Made by a program: the position numbers and the translations under genes. From Bacteroidota bacterium (GTDB lineage Bacteria; Bacteroidota; Bacteroidia; Flavobacteriales; Flavobacteriaceae): 64,000 nt of DNA. Position 1 is the first letter of the stretch. Every line of letters starts with the position of its first letter. The stretch spans positions 62,001 to 126,000 of the forward strand of contig JAHJTN010000001.1 in the NCBI GenBank assembly GCA_018829465.1, given 5' to 3'. Of the stretch, positions 33,870 to 43,435 are shown piece by piece. The notes under the pieces are model-generated. The model searched no databases, was not told where the DNA came from, and saw only the letters and a program-made list of their open reading frames with translations.

Positions 33870-36218
33870 ATGATTAATTTCACCCACTTTAATTTTAGTT
33901 CACCTTTGGAAGATATCATAACAAGCCTAAACGAAGCACAACGGCAACCGGTGGTTCATAAAGAAGGACCGCTCATGGTCATAGCCGGTGCAGGTTCCGG
34001 AAAAACCCGGGTACTCACCTACCGCATTGCCTATTTGATGCATCGTGGGGTAGATGCTTTTTCAATACTTGCGCTCACTTTCACCAACAAAGCTGCCCGA
34101 GAAATGAAAAACCGAATTGCTACACTGGTTGGCGTCTCAGAAGCCAAAAATCTTTGGATGGGTACTTTTCACTCCATTTTTGCTAAAATTCTTCGGTTTG
34201 AAGCAGATAAACTTGGTTTTCCGTCTAATTTCACCATTTATGACACCCAAGACAGCGTTCGGCTCATTACGTCAATTATCAAAGAAATGAATTTGGACAA
34301 AGATGTGTATAAACCCAAACAGGTTTTTCAGAGGATTTCAGCATACAAAAACAATTTGATTACCGTCAAGGCTTATTTCAACAACCCCGAACTGCAAGAA
34401 GCAGATGCCATGGCAAAGCGTCCGCGATTGGGCGAAATTTACCACAACTACGTGGAGCGATGCTTCAAAGCCGGTGCCATGGACTTTGATGATTTACTGC
34501 TGCGCACCAATGAGTTGCTGTCTCGTTTTCCGGAAGTTTTAATGAAATATCAAAATCGCTTTCGGTATATTTTGGTAGATGAGTATCAGGATACCAACCA
34601 TTCGCAATATTTGATTGTGAAGATGCTGTCCGATCGCTTTCAGAACATCTGTGTGGTTGGCGATGATTCTCAAAGTATTTACGCATTTCGCGGTGCAAAT
34701 ATTCAGAATATTTTCAATTTTCAGCGCGATTATGAAAACGTAGCCGTTTACAGGTTGGAACAAAACTACCGTTCTACAAAAAACATCGTAGAAGCGACTA
34801 ACAGTCTGATTGAAAAAAACAAACAAAAGCTCGATAAAACCATCTGGACAGCCAATGACGAAGGCGACAAAATCCTTGTAAAAAGACTGCTTACCGATGG
34901 TGAAGAAGGGCGGTATGTGGCGAATTCTATTTTTGAAACCCAAATGCAACTACAGCTTCGAAACCGTGATTTTGCCGTGTTGTATCGGACGAATGCCCAA
35001 TCCAGATCTCTTGAAGACGCCCTGCGAAAACACAACATTCCCTATCGCATTTTTGGCGGACTTTCTTTCTACCAGAGAAAAGAAATTAAAGACGTACTGG
35101 CCTATTTGAGACTCATTATCAATCCTAAAGATGAGGAAGCTTTGATGCGCATCATCAACTATCCGGCTAGAGGTATTGGAAATTCAACCCTCGAAAAACT
35201 GACCGTCGCTGCCAACCACTACAAGAGATCTATCTTTGAAGTCATTCAACACCTCGACAAAATAGACCTCAAAATCAATTCGGGTACTCGGCAACGCTTG
35301 GAGGATTTTGTAACCATGATTCTCAGTTTTCAAGTGCTCAATCAAACCTATAACGCATTCGATTTGGCGTCACATGTAGTCCGAAAAACCGGACTCTTAC
35401 AAGAGTTGAAAAAAGATGGCACGCCCGAAGGCATTTCGCGAATCGAAAACATAGAAGAGTTGCTCAACGGACTCAAAGACTTTATAGAAGGCCAACAAGA
35501 AATTGAAGGCATGACGGGTTCGCTTACCGAATTTTTGGAAGATGTGGCATTGGCATCAGACCTCGACAAAGGTGGCGAACACGAAGACCGCGTTTCTCTG
35601 ATGACGGTACACATGGCCAAAGGTCTCGAATTTCCCTACGTTTATGTAGTGGGCATGGAAGAAGATTTGTTTCCAAGCGCCATGAGCATGAATACGCGTT
35701 CGGAACTTGAAGAAGAGCGAAGGTTATTTTACGTAGCCTTGACCCGCGCCGAGAAAAAAGCCGTGATCACTTTTACACAATCGCGCTACAGATGGGGCAA
35801 GCTCACAGACGCTGAGCCAAGCCGGTTTATAGAAGAAATAGACAGCCAATATTTAGACTACCAAGACTTCGACAAAAAACCGTCTTTTAGGGGTTTTCAA
35901 AACGATATTTTTGGCGAGCCCGATTTGTCTAAACTACGACTTAAAAAACCTGTTTCCGGCGAACCTCCAAAAGGTCCAAACGAAAACCAACTGCGAAAGT
36001 TGCGAAAAATAAAACCCGAAATTGGCCAATCGCAAACCAACAATTTATTTGACAACAAATTGACCGTAGGCAACTTGGTATTGCACGAAAGATTTGGCAA
36101 AGGGGAAGTGGTGCAAATTGAAGGGGTTGGGAGCGATCAAAAAGCCGAAATCAAATTTGAAGTTGGTGGATTGAAGAAAATTTTATTGCGGTTTGCCAAG
36201 TTGAAAGTTATCGGATAG
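33870..36218 (+). CDS. pcrA: UvrD/PcrA-type ATP-dependent DNA helicase
   Basis: Superfamily 1A 3'-5' helicase for DNA repair and replication-fork processing. The 782 residues contain motif Q (LNEAQRQPVVH), Walker A AGAGSGKT, motif Ia LALTFTNKAAREMKNR, motif II VDEYQDTN, motif III GDDSQSIYAFRGA, motif IV YRSTKNI, motif V VHMAKGLEFPYVYVVG, and motif VI ALTRAEK. A Tudor-like C-terminal domain begins near 725 (LVLHERFGKGEVVQIEG), as in PcrA. The N-terminal dozen residues are uncertain: a TTG at 33905 could be the start instead. Confidence 0.95.
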   Translation: MINFTHFNFSSPLEDIITSLNEAQRQPVVHKEGPLMVIAGAGSGKTRVLTYRIAYLMHRGVDAFSILALTFTNKAAREMKNRIATLVGVSEAKNLWMGTFHSIFAKILRFEADKLGFPSNFTIYDTQDSVRLITSIIKEMNLDKDVYKPKQVFQRISAYKNNLITVKAYFNNPELQEADAMAKRPRLGEIYHNYVERCFKAGAMDFDDLLLRTNELLSRFPEVLMKYQNRFRYILVDEYQDTNHSQYLIVKMLSDRFQNICVVGDDSQSIYAFRGANIQNIFNFQRDYENVAVYRLEQNYRSTKNIVEATNSLIEKNKQKLDKTIWTANDEGDKILVKRLLTDGEEGRYVANSIFETQMQLQLRNRDFAVLYRTNAQSRSLEDALRKHNIPYRIFGGLSFYQRKEIKDVLAYLRLIINPKDEEALMRIINYPARGIGNSTLEKLTVAANHYKRSIFEVIQHLDKIDLKINSGTRQRLEDFVTMILSFQVLNQTYNAFDLASHVVRKTGLLQELKKDGTPEGISRIENIEELLNGLKDFIEGQQEIEGMTGSLTEFLEDVALASDLDKGGEHEDRVSLMTVHMAKGLEFPYVYVVGMEEDLFPSAMSMNTRSELEEERRLFYVALTRAEKKAVITFTQSRYRWGKLTDAEPSRFIEEIDSQYLDYQDFDKKPSFRGFQNDIFGEPDLSKLRLKKPVSGEPPKGPNENQLRKLRKIKPEIGQSQTNNLFDNKLTVGNLVLHERFGKGEVVQIEGVGSDQKAEIKFEVGGLKKILLRFAKLKVIG

Positions 36219-36220
36219 CA

Positions 36221-38344
36221 TCAACCCATCATACCTTCCAATATTTCTATAGCGGCTTCGCTAATTTTTGTGCCCGGGCCAAAAACGGCTGCCACACCGG
36301 CATCGAACAAAAAAGGATAGTCTTGTTGCGGAATAACCCCGCCCACAATCACCATAATATCTTCTCTTCCATATTTTTTCAGGGCTTCAATCACCTGTGG
36401 AACCAAGGTTTTATGACCCGCCGCAAGTGAAGACACGCCGAGTATATGCACGTCGTTTTCCACGGCTTGTTTGGCGGTTTCAGCAGGTGTCTGAAACAAA
36501 GGCCCCACATCCACATCAAAACCCAAGTCGGCATAACTGCTCGCCACCACTTTGGCGCCGCGGTCGTGCCCGTCTTGGCCCATTTTGGCAATCATAATTC
36601 GAGGTCGGCGGCCTTCTTGTTCGGCAAACCGATCTGACAATTGCCGTGCCTTTTCAAAAGATGGATCCTGTTTCATTTCTCTTTTATAAACGCCACTGAC
36701 CGTTTCATTTTGAGCCTGGTGTCTGCCATACACTTTTTCTAGTGCGTAGGAAATCTCGCCCAAAGTTGCCCTAGCACGTGCCGCTTTTACACTCAAAGCT
36801 AACAAATTTTCCCGATTTGATGTCGATGCAGCTGTCAATTCGTCTAAAAGTTTGACGACCTGCTCCTCGTCTCTCAACGCTTTTACGGATGCCAATCGTT
36901 TGAGTTGGGCTTCCCTTACCGCTTGGTTGTCAACTTCCAAAATTTGTATAGTCGATTCCTCGTCAGATTGGTATTTATTTACTCCAACTATAATATCTTT
37001 TTCGCTGTCTATTTTGGCCTGTTTGCTTGCGGCCGCCTCTTCTATGCGGAGTTTTGGAATACCGGCTTCCAAAGCCTTGGTCATCCCGCCCATTTCTTCA
37101 ATTTCACGAATCAGTGCCCAAGCTTTATCGGCTATGTCGGCAGTAAGCGATTCTACAAAATAACTCCCTGCCCATGGATCCACGGTTTTGGTAATAAAGG
37201 TTTCTTCTTGAAGAAACAATTGCGTATTGCGTGCTATACGCGCCGAAAAATCGGTAGGCAAGGCAATGGCTTCATCCAAGGCATTGGTGTGTAGCGATTG
37301 CGTACCGCCAAATGCCGCTGCGGCAGCTTCTATACAGGTGCGTGCCACGTTGTTGAAAGGATCTTGTTCGGTAAGGCTCCATCCACTGGTTTGGCAATGG
37401 GTGCGGAGCATCAGCGATTTGTCCGATTTGGGTTTGAATCCCTTGATGAATTTGGCCCAAAGCAAACGCGCGGCACGCATCTTGGCAATTTCCATAAAAT
37501 GGTTCATTCCGACAGCCCAGAAGAAGGAAATTCGCGGGGCAAAGTCATCAATAGAAAGTCCGGCCGCTAAACCTGCTCTAATATATTCCAAACCGTCTGC
37601 CAAAGTATAAGCCAGTTCAATATCTGCTGTGGCGCCTGCTTCTTGCATGTGGTATCCGGACACGCTGATAGAATTAAATTTTGGCATATGCTTGGCCGTA
37701 TATGCAAAAATATCTGAAACAATACGCATAGAAGGTGCTGGCGGATAAATATAGGTATTGCGCACCATAAATTCTTTTAAAATATCGTTCTGTATGGTTC
37801 CGGATAGCTTGTCCGGAGATACGCCTTGTTCCTCTGCCGCCACTATGTAGAAAGCCATAATAGGCAAAACGGCACCATTCATGGTCATAGATACCGACAT
37901 TTCGTCTAAAGGAATCTGATTGAAAAGAATTTTCATGTCCTCAACGGTATCGATGGCAACGCCGGCCTTGCCCACATCGCCCACCACCCTTTCGTGGTCG
38001 CTGTCGTAACCCCTGTGTGTGGCCAAATCAAAAGCTACGGAAAGTCCTTTTTGACCGGCTGTCAAATTTTTTCTGTAAAAAGCATTGCTTTCCTCCGCAG
38101 TAGAAAAACCGGCATATTGACGAATTGTCCAAGGACGTTGAACAAACATGCTCGGATAGGGTCCTCTGAGAAAAGGGGCAAATCCGGCGGCAAATCCGGT
38201 GTGTTTTAATTTTTTAAAATCAGATGCATTATAAAGTTGTTTGATGTCAATTTTTTCTGAGGTAGAAAACACAGCAGTCTTCTTCGGACGGCTACCGGCG
38301 TGTTTTTCTATCAATTTCAGATTTTGAACGGACTTTTTACGCAT
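36221..38344 (-). CDS. methylmalonyl-CoA mutase, large subunit
   Basis: Adenosylcobalamin-dependent isomerase that interconverts succinyl-CoA and (R)-methylmalonyl-CoA for propionate metabolism. The 707 residues show the catalytic barrel ([34 protein letters not shown]) and a C-terminal B12-binding domain (from about 575) with the base-off motif DGHDRG and later [14 protein letters not shown]. The small subunit, usually next door, is not in this window. It starts six bases after the GH13 gene stops, so it is probably co-transcribed with it, although no metabolic link is obvious. Confidence 0.95.
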   Translation of the reverse strand: MRKKSVQNLKLIEKHAGSRPKKTAVFSTSEKIDIKQLYNASDFKKLKHTGFAAGFAPFLRGPYPSMFVQRPWTIRQYAGFSTAEESNAFYRKNLTAGQKGLSVAFDLATHRGYDSDHERVVGDVGKAGVAIDTVEDMKILFNQIPLDEMSVSMTMNGAVLPIMAFYIVAAEEQGVSPDKLSGTIQNDILKEFMVRNTYIYPPAPSMRIVSDIFAYTAKHMPKFNSISVSGYHMQEAGATADIELAYTLADGLEYIRAGLAAGLSIDDFAPRISFFWAVGMNHFMEIAKMRAARLLWAKFIKGFKPKSDKSLMLRTHCQTSGWSLTEQDPFNNVARTCIEAAAAAFGGTQSLHTNALDEAIALPTDFSARIARNTQLFLQEETFITKTVDPWAGSYFVESLTADIADKAWALIREIEEMGGMTKALEAGIPKLRIEEAAASKQAKIDSEKDIIVGVNKYQSDEESTIQILEVDNQAVREAQLKRLASVKALRDEEQVVKLLDELTAASTSNRENLLALSVKAARARATLGEISYALEKVYGRHQAQNETVSGVYKREMKQDPSFEKARQLSDRFAEQEGRRPRIMIAKMGQDGHDRGAKVVASSYADLGFDVDVGPLFQTPAETAKQAVENDVHILGVSSLAAGHKTLVPQVIEALKKYGREDIMVIVGGVIPQQDYPFLFDAGVAAVFGPGTKISEAAIEILEGMMG

Positions 38345-38350
38345 AAAAAA

Positions 38351-40228
38351 TTAATCAACTATTTTTAAAATATACGAGCCTAATGGCAAAACTTCCAATG
38401 AAATAGCACCTTGACCCTCTGAGATTTTCAACTCAAATACATTGGAATTGTCTAACTGATCGAGCAATGAATAAGTACCGTCTTCTAAATCCCACTGATG
38501 AAGAATACTTTGCGGAATTTTTAAGTCTAAAGCATAGGTTTGTGCTGCATCAAAATTGCTTAAAATGATGAGTTTTTCGGTTTCGGACCAGCGTGCAAAA
38601 CTGTACAGTCGCTCGTTGTAATTTTGAGTACGCTCGCGGTTGTAGCGATGGATTTCTTCAAATTTTCCCATCAAGGCTGTACTTTTGGCTGTGAAGTTTA
38701 ACAGGCGAACATAGTAGTTGCGCAATTGTTTTTCGGAGGCTGAAAGTTGTCCGCCGTCAAATGCACCTTTGTTCATCCATCTTTGGTGATGTGGCACACC
38801 TATATAATCAAAAATACTGGTACGGGTAGGTGCGCCAAATCCGGCCTTTTCTGCACCGGGTTCGCCAACTTCCTGACCAAAATACAACATGGTAGGCGAT
38901 GTGCTTATTGTCGCCGAAACCACCATGGCCGGAAGTGCTTTGCGCGGGTCGCCTGCAAAATCGGGGCTGGCAATTCGCTGCTCGTCGTGGTTTTCCAAAA
39001 AGTGCAACATGTGGTGCTCAATATCTGCCAATCGGTGTTGAATATCGGTGATGTAATCTGTACTGCTTCGTCCTTGTATAATGGCTTTTAGGGTGTCGTA
39101 CAATTCTACTTTATCGTAGAGATAATCCATTTTACCCAAGCGAATATAATTTCGATATTCTGCCGGATTGTAAACTTCTGCCAACAAAAAAGCATCCGGG
39201 TTTTGGTGTTTGATGGCTGCGTTCATGTAGCTCCAAAATTCTACGGGTACCATTTCGGCCATATCAAAACGAAAACCATCTACACCTTTGTCGAGCCAGT
39301 AAAGCGCAATATTCTTAAACTTGTGCCAAGAGTCCGGCACGTCTTTATCCTGCCAGTACGCGTAATGTGTAGCCAAATCTGCGGTGTCAAAACCCTCAGG
39401 AAGCGCAGGAAAATCTTTGGAACCATCCGGACGGATTCCATAATTTATCTTTACCGTTTCGTACCAATCATTGATATCCGGCTTGGGTGCGCGCGATCCG
39501 TTTCCGGTCCACTTTGCGGGAATTTCGGTAAACTTTTCATCAGCCAATGCGTGCGATTCGCCACCAAGGGGTTGATAATAGTCTGCTGTGGGCACTTCAA
39601 ACTGAGAATTGGGAATGTAATAAAAATTGTTGTTGCGAGCATATTCTTGACGCGTATCGTCATGTTCGCCAAAATCTGCTTCTCCGTCCGGTTTTGATAG
39701 GCTTTTATAATGTCTGGCTACATGATTTGGAACGATATCTATCAGTACTTTCATGCCGTGCTTGTGGGTGCGTTGAACGAGCGCTTCAAATTCGGCCAGC
39801 CGGTTTGCCGGATTGTCTGCCAAATCCGGATTGACATTGTAGTAATCTTTTACGGCATAAGGCGAACCCGCCCGTCCTTTAACCACGTCAGGATCGTCGT
39901 TGTCTATGCCAAATTGGGTGTAATCTCTAATGACGGCATGATGGGGTACGCCGGTGTACCAAACATGAGTGACACCTATTTTTTTAATTTCTTTCAGGGC
40001 TGTGTCTGTAAAATCGCTGAATTTTCCAACGCCGTTTTCTTCAATCGTGCCCCAAGGCTTGTTTGTGGTATTTTGATTGCCAAATAATCTTGTAAAAACT
40101 TGATATATAACGACTTTACCTTCCTTTAAATCCATAGGTTCTTCTGCAATTTTGGTTACGGTTTTTTGCTTGCACGCCCCGAAGAGTGCAATCAAAACCG
40201 AAAACGTCATGATTTGAAATTTTTTCAT
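38351..40228 (-). CDS. alpha-amylase family (GH13) glycoside hydrolase, lipoprotein
   Basis: Surface or periplasmic lipoprotein of 625 residues: signal and lipobox at FGAC (residue 19), then a GH13 catalytic barrel. The three catalytic acids are visible in GFRFDMAEM (nucleophile Asp), LLAEVYNP (acid/base Glu) and FLENHDEQR (transition-state Asp). VLIDIVPNHV is conserved region I. It cleaves or transfers alpha-glucans; exact specificity is unknown. The ATG at 40228 is preferred over 40237 because Met-Lys-Lys suits a lipoprotein signal. The -7 box lies at 40295-40302. Confidence 0.9.
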   Translation of the reverse strand: MKKFQIMTFSVLIALFGACKQKTVTKIAEEPMDLKEGKVVIYQVFTRLFGNQNTTNKPWGTIEENGVGKFSDFTDTALKEIKKIGVTHVWYTGVPHHAVIRDYTQFGIDNDDPDVVKGRAGSPYAVKDYYNVNPDLADNPANRLAEFEALVQRTHKHGMKVLIDIVPNHVARHYKSLSKPDGEADFGEHDDTRQEYARNNNFYYIPNSQFEVPTADYYQPLGGESHALADEKFTEIPAKWTGNGSRAPKPDINDWYETVKINYGIRPDGSKDFPALPEGFDTADLATHYAYWQDKDVPDSWHKFKNIALYWLDKGVDGFRFDMAEMVPVEFWSYMNAAIKHQNPDAFLLAEVYNPAEYRNYIRLGKMDYLYDKVELYDTLKAIIQGRSSTDYITDIQHRLADIEHHMLHFLENHDEQRIASPDFAGDPRKALPAMVVSATISTSPTMLYFGQEVGEPGAEKAGFGAPTRTSIFDYIGVPHHQRWMNKGAFDGGQLSASEKQLRNYYVRLLNFTAKSTALMGKFEEIHRYNRERTQNYNERLYSFARWSETEKLIILSNFDAAQTYALDLKIPQSILHQWDLEDGTYSLLDQLDNSNVFELKISEGQGAISLEVLPLGSYILKIVD

Positions 40229-40294
40229 TAGAAACACTTTTAGCGAGATGCGACATTCAAAAGCATATCCTTTTTGAGTGATGCCGCACCTTTA

Positions 40295-40302
40295 CAAAGT
40301 TA
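40295..40302 (-). promoter_or_regulatory. -7 promoter box (TAACTTTG) of the GH13-mutase operon
   Basis: Minus-strand TAACTTTG, about 67 bases ahead of the ATG at 40228. The leader is longer than most in this window. Confidence 0.45.
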
Positions 40303-40401
40303 TGAAAAGAAATGGCATTGTAAAGCCGATTGGAGTCTTTTGATGGGCAGATAATTAAAAAAAAACTGTGACTGCTCTACAAGTAATAAATTTTCAGAAA
40401 A

Positions 40402-42012
40402 TTATCCTTTAGGACCGCCCGCTACGATTTCCTCATTGGCAAATTCTTTGAACTTTTCAAAGTTTTTTCGAAACGCATCTGCCAAAATTCGCGCTTTTTT
40501 GTAGTAGGCTGCATCGTCATTCCAGGTTTCTTTCTGGCTGAGCACGCTGTCCGGAACGCCCGGACATTTTTTAGGTTGTGCCACACCAAAAATACTGTGA
40601 ATATGATAGTTTTCTTCATTTACATCTTCCGGAAAATCGCCATTGAGGGCTGCGGTAATCATGGCGCGCGTGTAAGCCAATTTCATGCGTTTGCCCACAC
40701 CGTAAGGATCACCCGCCCATCCGGTATTGACCAGCCAAACATTGGTGTTGTTTTGCTTTATTTTATCGCTCAGCATCTCTGCATATACGGCAGGATGCAA
40801 GGGCATAAAAGGTGCACCAAAACAAGCGGAAAAATTGGGTTGAGGTTCGTTGACGCCCTCTTCCGTCCCGGCAACCTTGGCAGTATAGCCCGATATAAAA
40901 TGATAGGCCGCTTGCCCGGGTGTGAGTTTTGAAATGGGCGGTAAAACACCGAAAGCATCTGCCGTGAGAAAGAAAATATTTTTAGGATTGTGTCCAATAG
41001 AACCCTCTTGAATGTTATCTATGTGGTACAAAGGGTAGCTCACGCGGGTATTTTGTGTGATAGAAGTATCGCTATAGTCCACTTCTCCTGCCTCGTTGAG
41101 TATGACATTTTCGAGTATCGCGCCTTTTTTAATGGCTCTGAAAATTTCGGGTTCGCTTTCCTCCGTCAGGTTTATTACTTTGGCGTAGCAACCACCTTCA
41201 AAATTGAATATGGTGTTTTCGGGAGTCCAACCGTGTTCGTCGTCGCCAATTAACTTTCTATTGGGGTCAGCAGACAAAGTAGTTTTGCCTGTGCCGGACA
41301 ATCCAAAAAACACCGCGGTATCTCCATCAGCGCCCACGTTGGCGCTACAATGCATTGGCAAAGTTTTTTTAAAAACGGGAAGTTCAAAATTTAGAGCCGA
41401 AAAAATGCCTTTTTTCATTTCGCCGGTATAGCCCGTTCCGCCTACGATTGCTATTTTTTTGGTAAAATTCAAAATGGCAAAATTGCCCTGACGCGTTCCG
41501 TCCACTTCCGGGTCTGCTTCAAAGCCGGGCGCATCTATAACCAACCAATCATGTGTAAAATTATCTCCTTTTGCACTTTCAGGTCTGATAAACATATTGT
41601 AAATAAAAAGTGCGCTCCACGGATATTCGGTTATAAAACGAATCTGTGTGCGGTAATTTGCATCGGCACAGGCGATTGCATCTCTGACAAACACGTCTTT
41701 GCCGGAAAAATAATTTGTAATTTTATGATAGAGCCGATCAAACTTCTCGGCATCGAACGGAAGGTTGATATCGCCCCACCAAACTTTATTGCGTGTGATG
41801 TCATCTTCCACTATAAATCGGTCTTTGGGTGAGCGTCCAGTAAACTTTCCTGTATTGATAGCCAATGCACCATTGGCAGCCTCCCGTCCCATTTTCAAAT
41901 CAATGGTCATTTGGTGAAGTAGATTGGGATCTAGTTGATACATCACCTTTTTAGGGTGGATGCCATATGGTTTAAGAGAAATTTGGTTTGTTATATGAGG
42001 TTGTACAGCCAT
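40402..42012 (-). CDS. pckA: phosphoenolpyruvate carboxykinase (ATP)
   Basis: Gluconeogenic enzyme: oxaloacetate + ATP gives phosphoenolpyruvate + ADP + CO2. The 536 residues start MAVQPHITNQ. Key sites are GRSPKDRF near the start, the P-loop GLSGTGKTTLSADPNR, the metal-binding IGDDEHGW, the EGGCYAK segment, and the C-terminal INTGWAGDPYGVGKRM-like segment. Length is normal. A start 12 codons upstream is rejected because the family begins at this Met and the -7 box (42046-42053) overlaps the upstream frame. It is a single gene. Confidence 0.97.
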   Translation of the reverse strand: MAVQPHITNQISLKPYGIHPKKVMYQLDPNLLHQMTIDLKMGREAANGALAINTGKFTGRSPKDRFIVEDDITRNKVWWGDINLPFDAEKFDRLYHKITNYFSGKDVFVRDAIACADANYRTQIRFITEYPWSALFIYNMFIRPESAKGDNFTHDWLVIDAPGFEADPEVDGTRQGNFAILNFTKKIAIVGGTGYTGEMKKGIFSALNFELPVFKKTLPMHCSANVGADGDTAVFFGLSGTGKTTLSADPNRKLIGDDEHGWTPENTIFNFEGGCYAKVINLTEESEPEIFRAIKKGAILENVILNEAGEVDYSDTSITQNTRVSYPLYHIDNIQEGSIGHNPKNIFFLTADAFGVLPPISKLTPGQAAYHFISGYTAKVAGTEEGVNEPQPNFSACFGAPFMPLHPAVYAEMLSDKIKQNNTNVWLVNTGWAGDPYGVGKRMKLAYTRAMITAALNGDFPEDVNEENYHIHSIFGVAQPKKCPGVPDSVLSQKETWNDDAAYYKKARILADAFRKNFEKFKEFANEEIVAGGPKG

Positions 42013-42045
42013 GAGATTTTGTTTAAATTTAATTGCTTTGCTTAG

Positions 42046-42053
42046 CAAATTTA
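42046..42053 (-). promoter_or_regulatory. -7 promoter box (TAAATTTG) of pckA
   Basis: Minus-strand TAAATTTG, 34 bases ahead of the ATG at 42012. Confidence 0.5.
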
Positions 42054-42357
42054 AAAAAATGTAACATTTAGCTTCATTTTCAGGTAAGATTTAAAAAGTA
42101 TTCATGAAAAACACGGAAACGCTGACAATTGAATTGCACAATTAACAAAGTACAGCGTACATTGTTTGATAAAACGAACAATAACAGCTGTTTTTATCAA
42201 AGAAACACTCGGTCTTTAAGATGGGCTACTCGGCACGCCGAAGTCTCCTGATTCTAAGATTTGGGGTAGTTTATAACCAAATAGAAGATTTTTACTATTT
42301 TTGGAAGTATGCAAAGGTGTGTAGAAATTATAAAATAACCTTGGCTGTGCTAGTTTA
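42054..42357. other. about 300-base AT-rich divergent intergenic region
   Basis: I see no RNA gene, repeat family member or convincing ORF here beyond the pckA promoter at its left edge. Confidence 0.4.
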
Positions 42358-42843
42358 ATGAATGGTAAGATGGTAAGATTAAAGATGAAACGGCTAATTA
42401 ATTTAACTTTAAGCAAAAGAGAGAAGTGGCTATTTACTTTTGTCTTGACATTAACATTTTCATCTATTATCATAGGGAAATATCAGAATATAAACTTAAT
42501 TGAAAATGGAAATTATACTATTGGCTATATTACTGCACTGACACATAGCAAGGTATCTGATATGGAATATATTTTTCAAGTTAAAGGGAAAAAACACAGG
42601 ACAACAGGTTATAGTTTAGACAAAAAGAAAAGAAAAATAGGAGGCCGATTCTTTGTAATATTTAACAAGAACAGGCCAAAAAATAGCGAGCTTTTTGTGC
42701 AACTCCCCGTCCCGGACAGCATTCAAAAAGCGCCTTATGGTGGTTGGGATAAATTGCCGATTCCTGAATATCAAAAATATGTGGATGATTATTTTGAAAA
42801 AGCAACTCATAATTGGTTTATGAGATTTATTCCACCTTGGTAA
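42358..42843 (+). CDS. AT-rich membrane-anchored hypothetical protein, 161 aa
   Basis: A single hydrophobic helix (about 24-40) follows a basic N-terminus. The outer region then contains IGYITALTHSKVSDMEYIFQVKGKKHRT in outline, like the beta-rich DUF3592-type proteins, and a conserved-looking GGRFFVIFNKNRPKNSELF segment. ATGs at 42370 and 42385 are possible starts. G+C is about 25% on one sampled line, far below its neighbours, which suggests recent acquisition. Family and function are not recognised. Confidence 0.65.
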   Translation: MNGKMVRLKMKRLINLTLSKREKWLFTFVLTLTFSSIIIGKYQNINLIENGNYTIGYITALTHSKVSDMEYIFQVKGKKHRTTGYSLDKKKRKIGGRFFVIFNKNRPKNSELFVQLPVPDSIQKAPYGGWDKLPIPEYQKYVDDYFEKATHNWFMRFIPPW

Positions 42844-42939
42844 AAAATGTAAATGAGTTTACCCTTATAAACCCTTACTATCATTATTTTGTTTACTTTA
42901 GATAATCTTAAAAATTCATAAACCTTTAATTTTAAAACC

Positions 42940-43365
42940 ATGGGATGTTATAATTCGACCGTTATCAATGCAGCAGCCGAAAAAGTATGGGCTGTTTTAA
43001 AGAATTTTCACGACTTGTCTTGGAGCAAAAATGTCGTTCAAAAAGTAGATGCTATCGGAGACAAACAAGGGCACGAAATAGGTGCCAAAAGAGTTCTAAA
43101 CGACGCCTTCCATGAAACCCTGCTTTCTATCGATGCATCAAATATGACCTTCACCTATAGCATAGACGACGGTCCGGCTGTGGTTTCAAAAGACAATGTA
43201 GATGGATACGTAGGCAAGGTGACTGTTTTTCCCGTATCGGACAACAACACATCTTTTGTGCTGTGGACTTCCCATTGGGAATCTGCCAAAGAAGGCGATG
43301 TAGCCGCGTTTTGCAACCCCATTTATCACGCACTTCTACAAGACCTAAAGCTACATTTTTCTTAA
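42940..43365 (+). CDS. SRPBCC (Bet v1-like / polyketide cyclase) protein, 141 aa
   Basis: Small cytoplasmic protein with the START/Bet v1-like fold. It opens with INAAAEKVWAVLKNFHDLSWSK in outline, the classical strand-helix start of polyketide-cyclase and MxaD-like SRPBCC proteins, and ends with a long C-terminal helix (AFCNPIYHALLQDLKLHF). The cavity usually binds hydrophobic ligands; no ligand can be inferred. It lies 70 bases ahead of comM but has no obvious shared role. Confidence 0.88.
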   Translation: MGCYNSTVINAAAEKVWAVLKNFHDLSWSKNVVQKVDAIGDKQGHEIGAKRVLNDAFHETLLSIDASNMTFTYSIDDGPAVVSKDNVDGYVGKVTVFPVSDNNTSFVLWTSHWESAKEGDVAAFCNPIYHALLQDLKLHFS

Positions 43366-43435
43366 ACTTCGGACTTGCCAAAGGCACATTAAAATAACGA
43401 AACATTTTTTACTATTTTAGCGTAAAGTATCGCTT

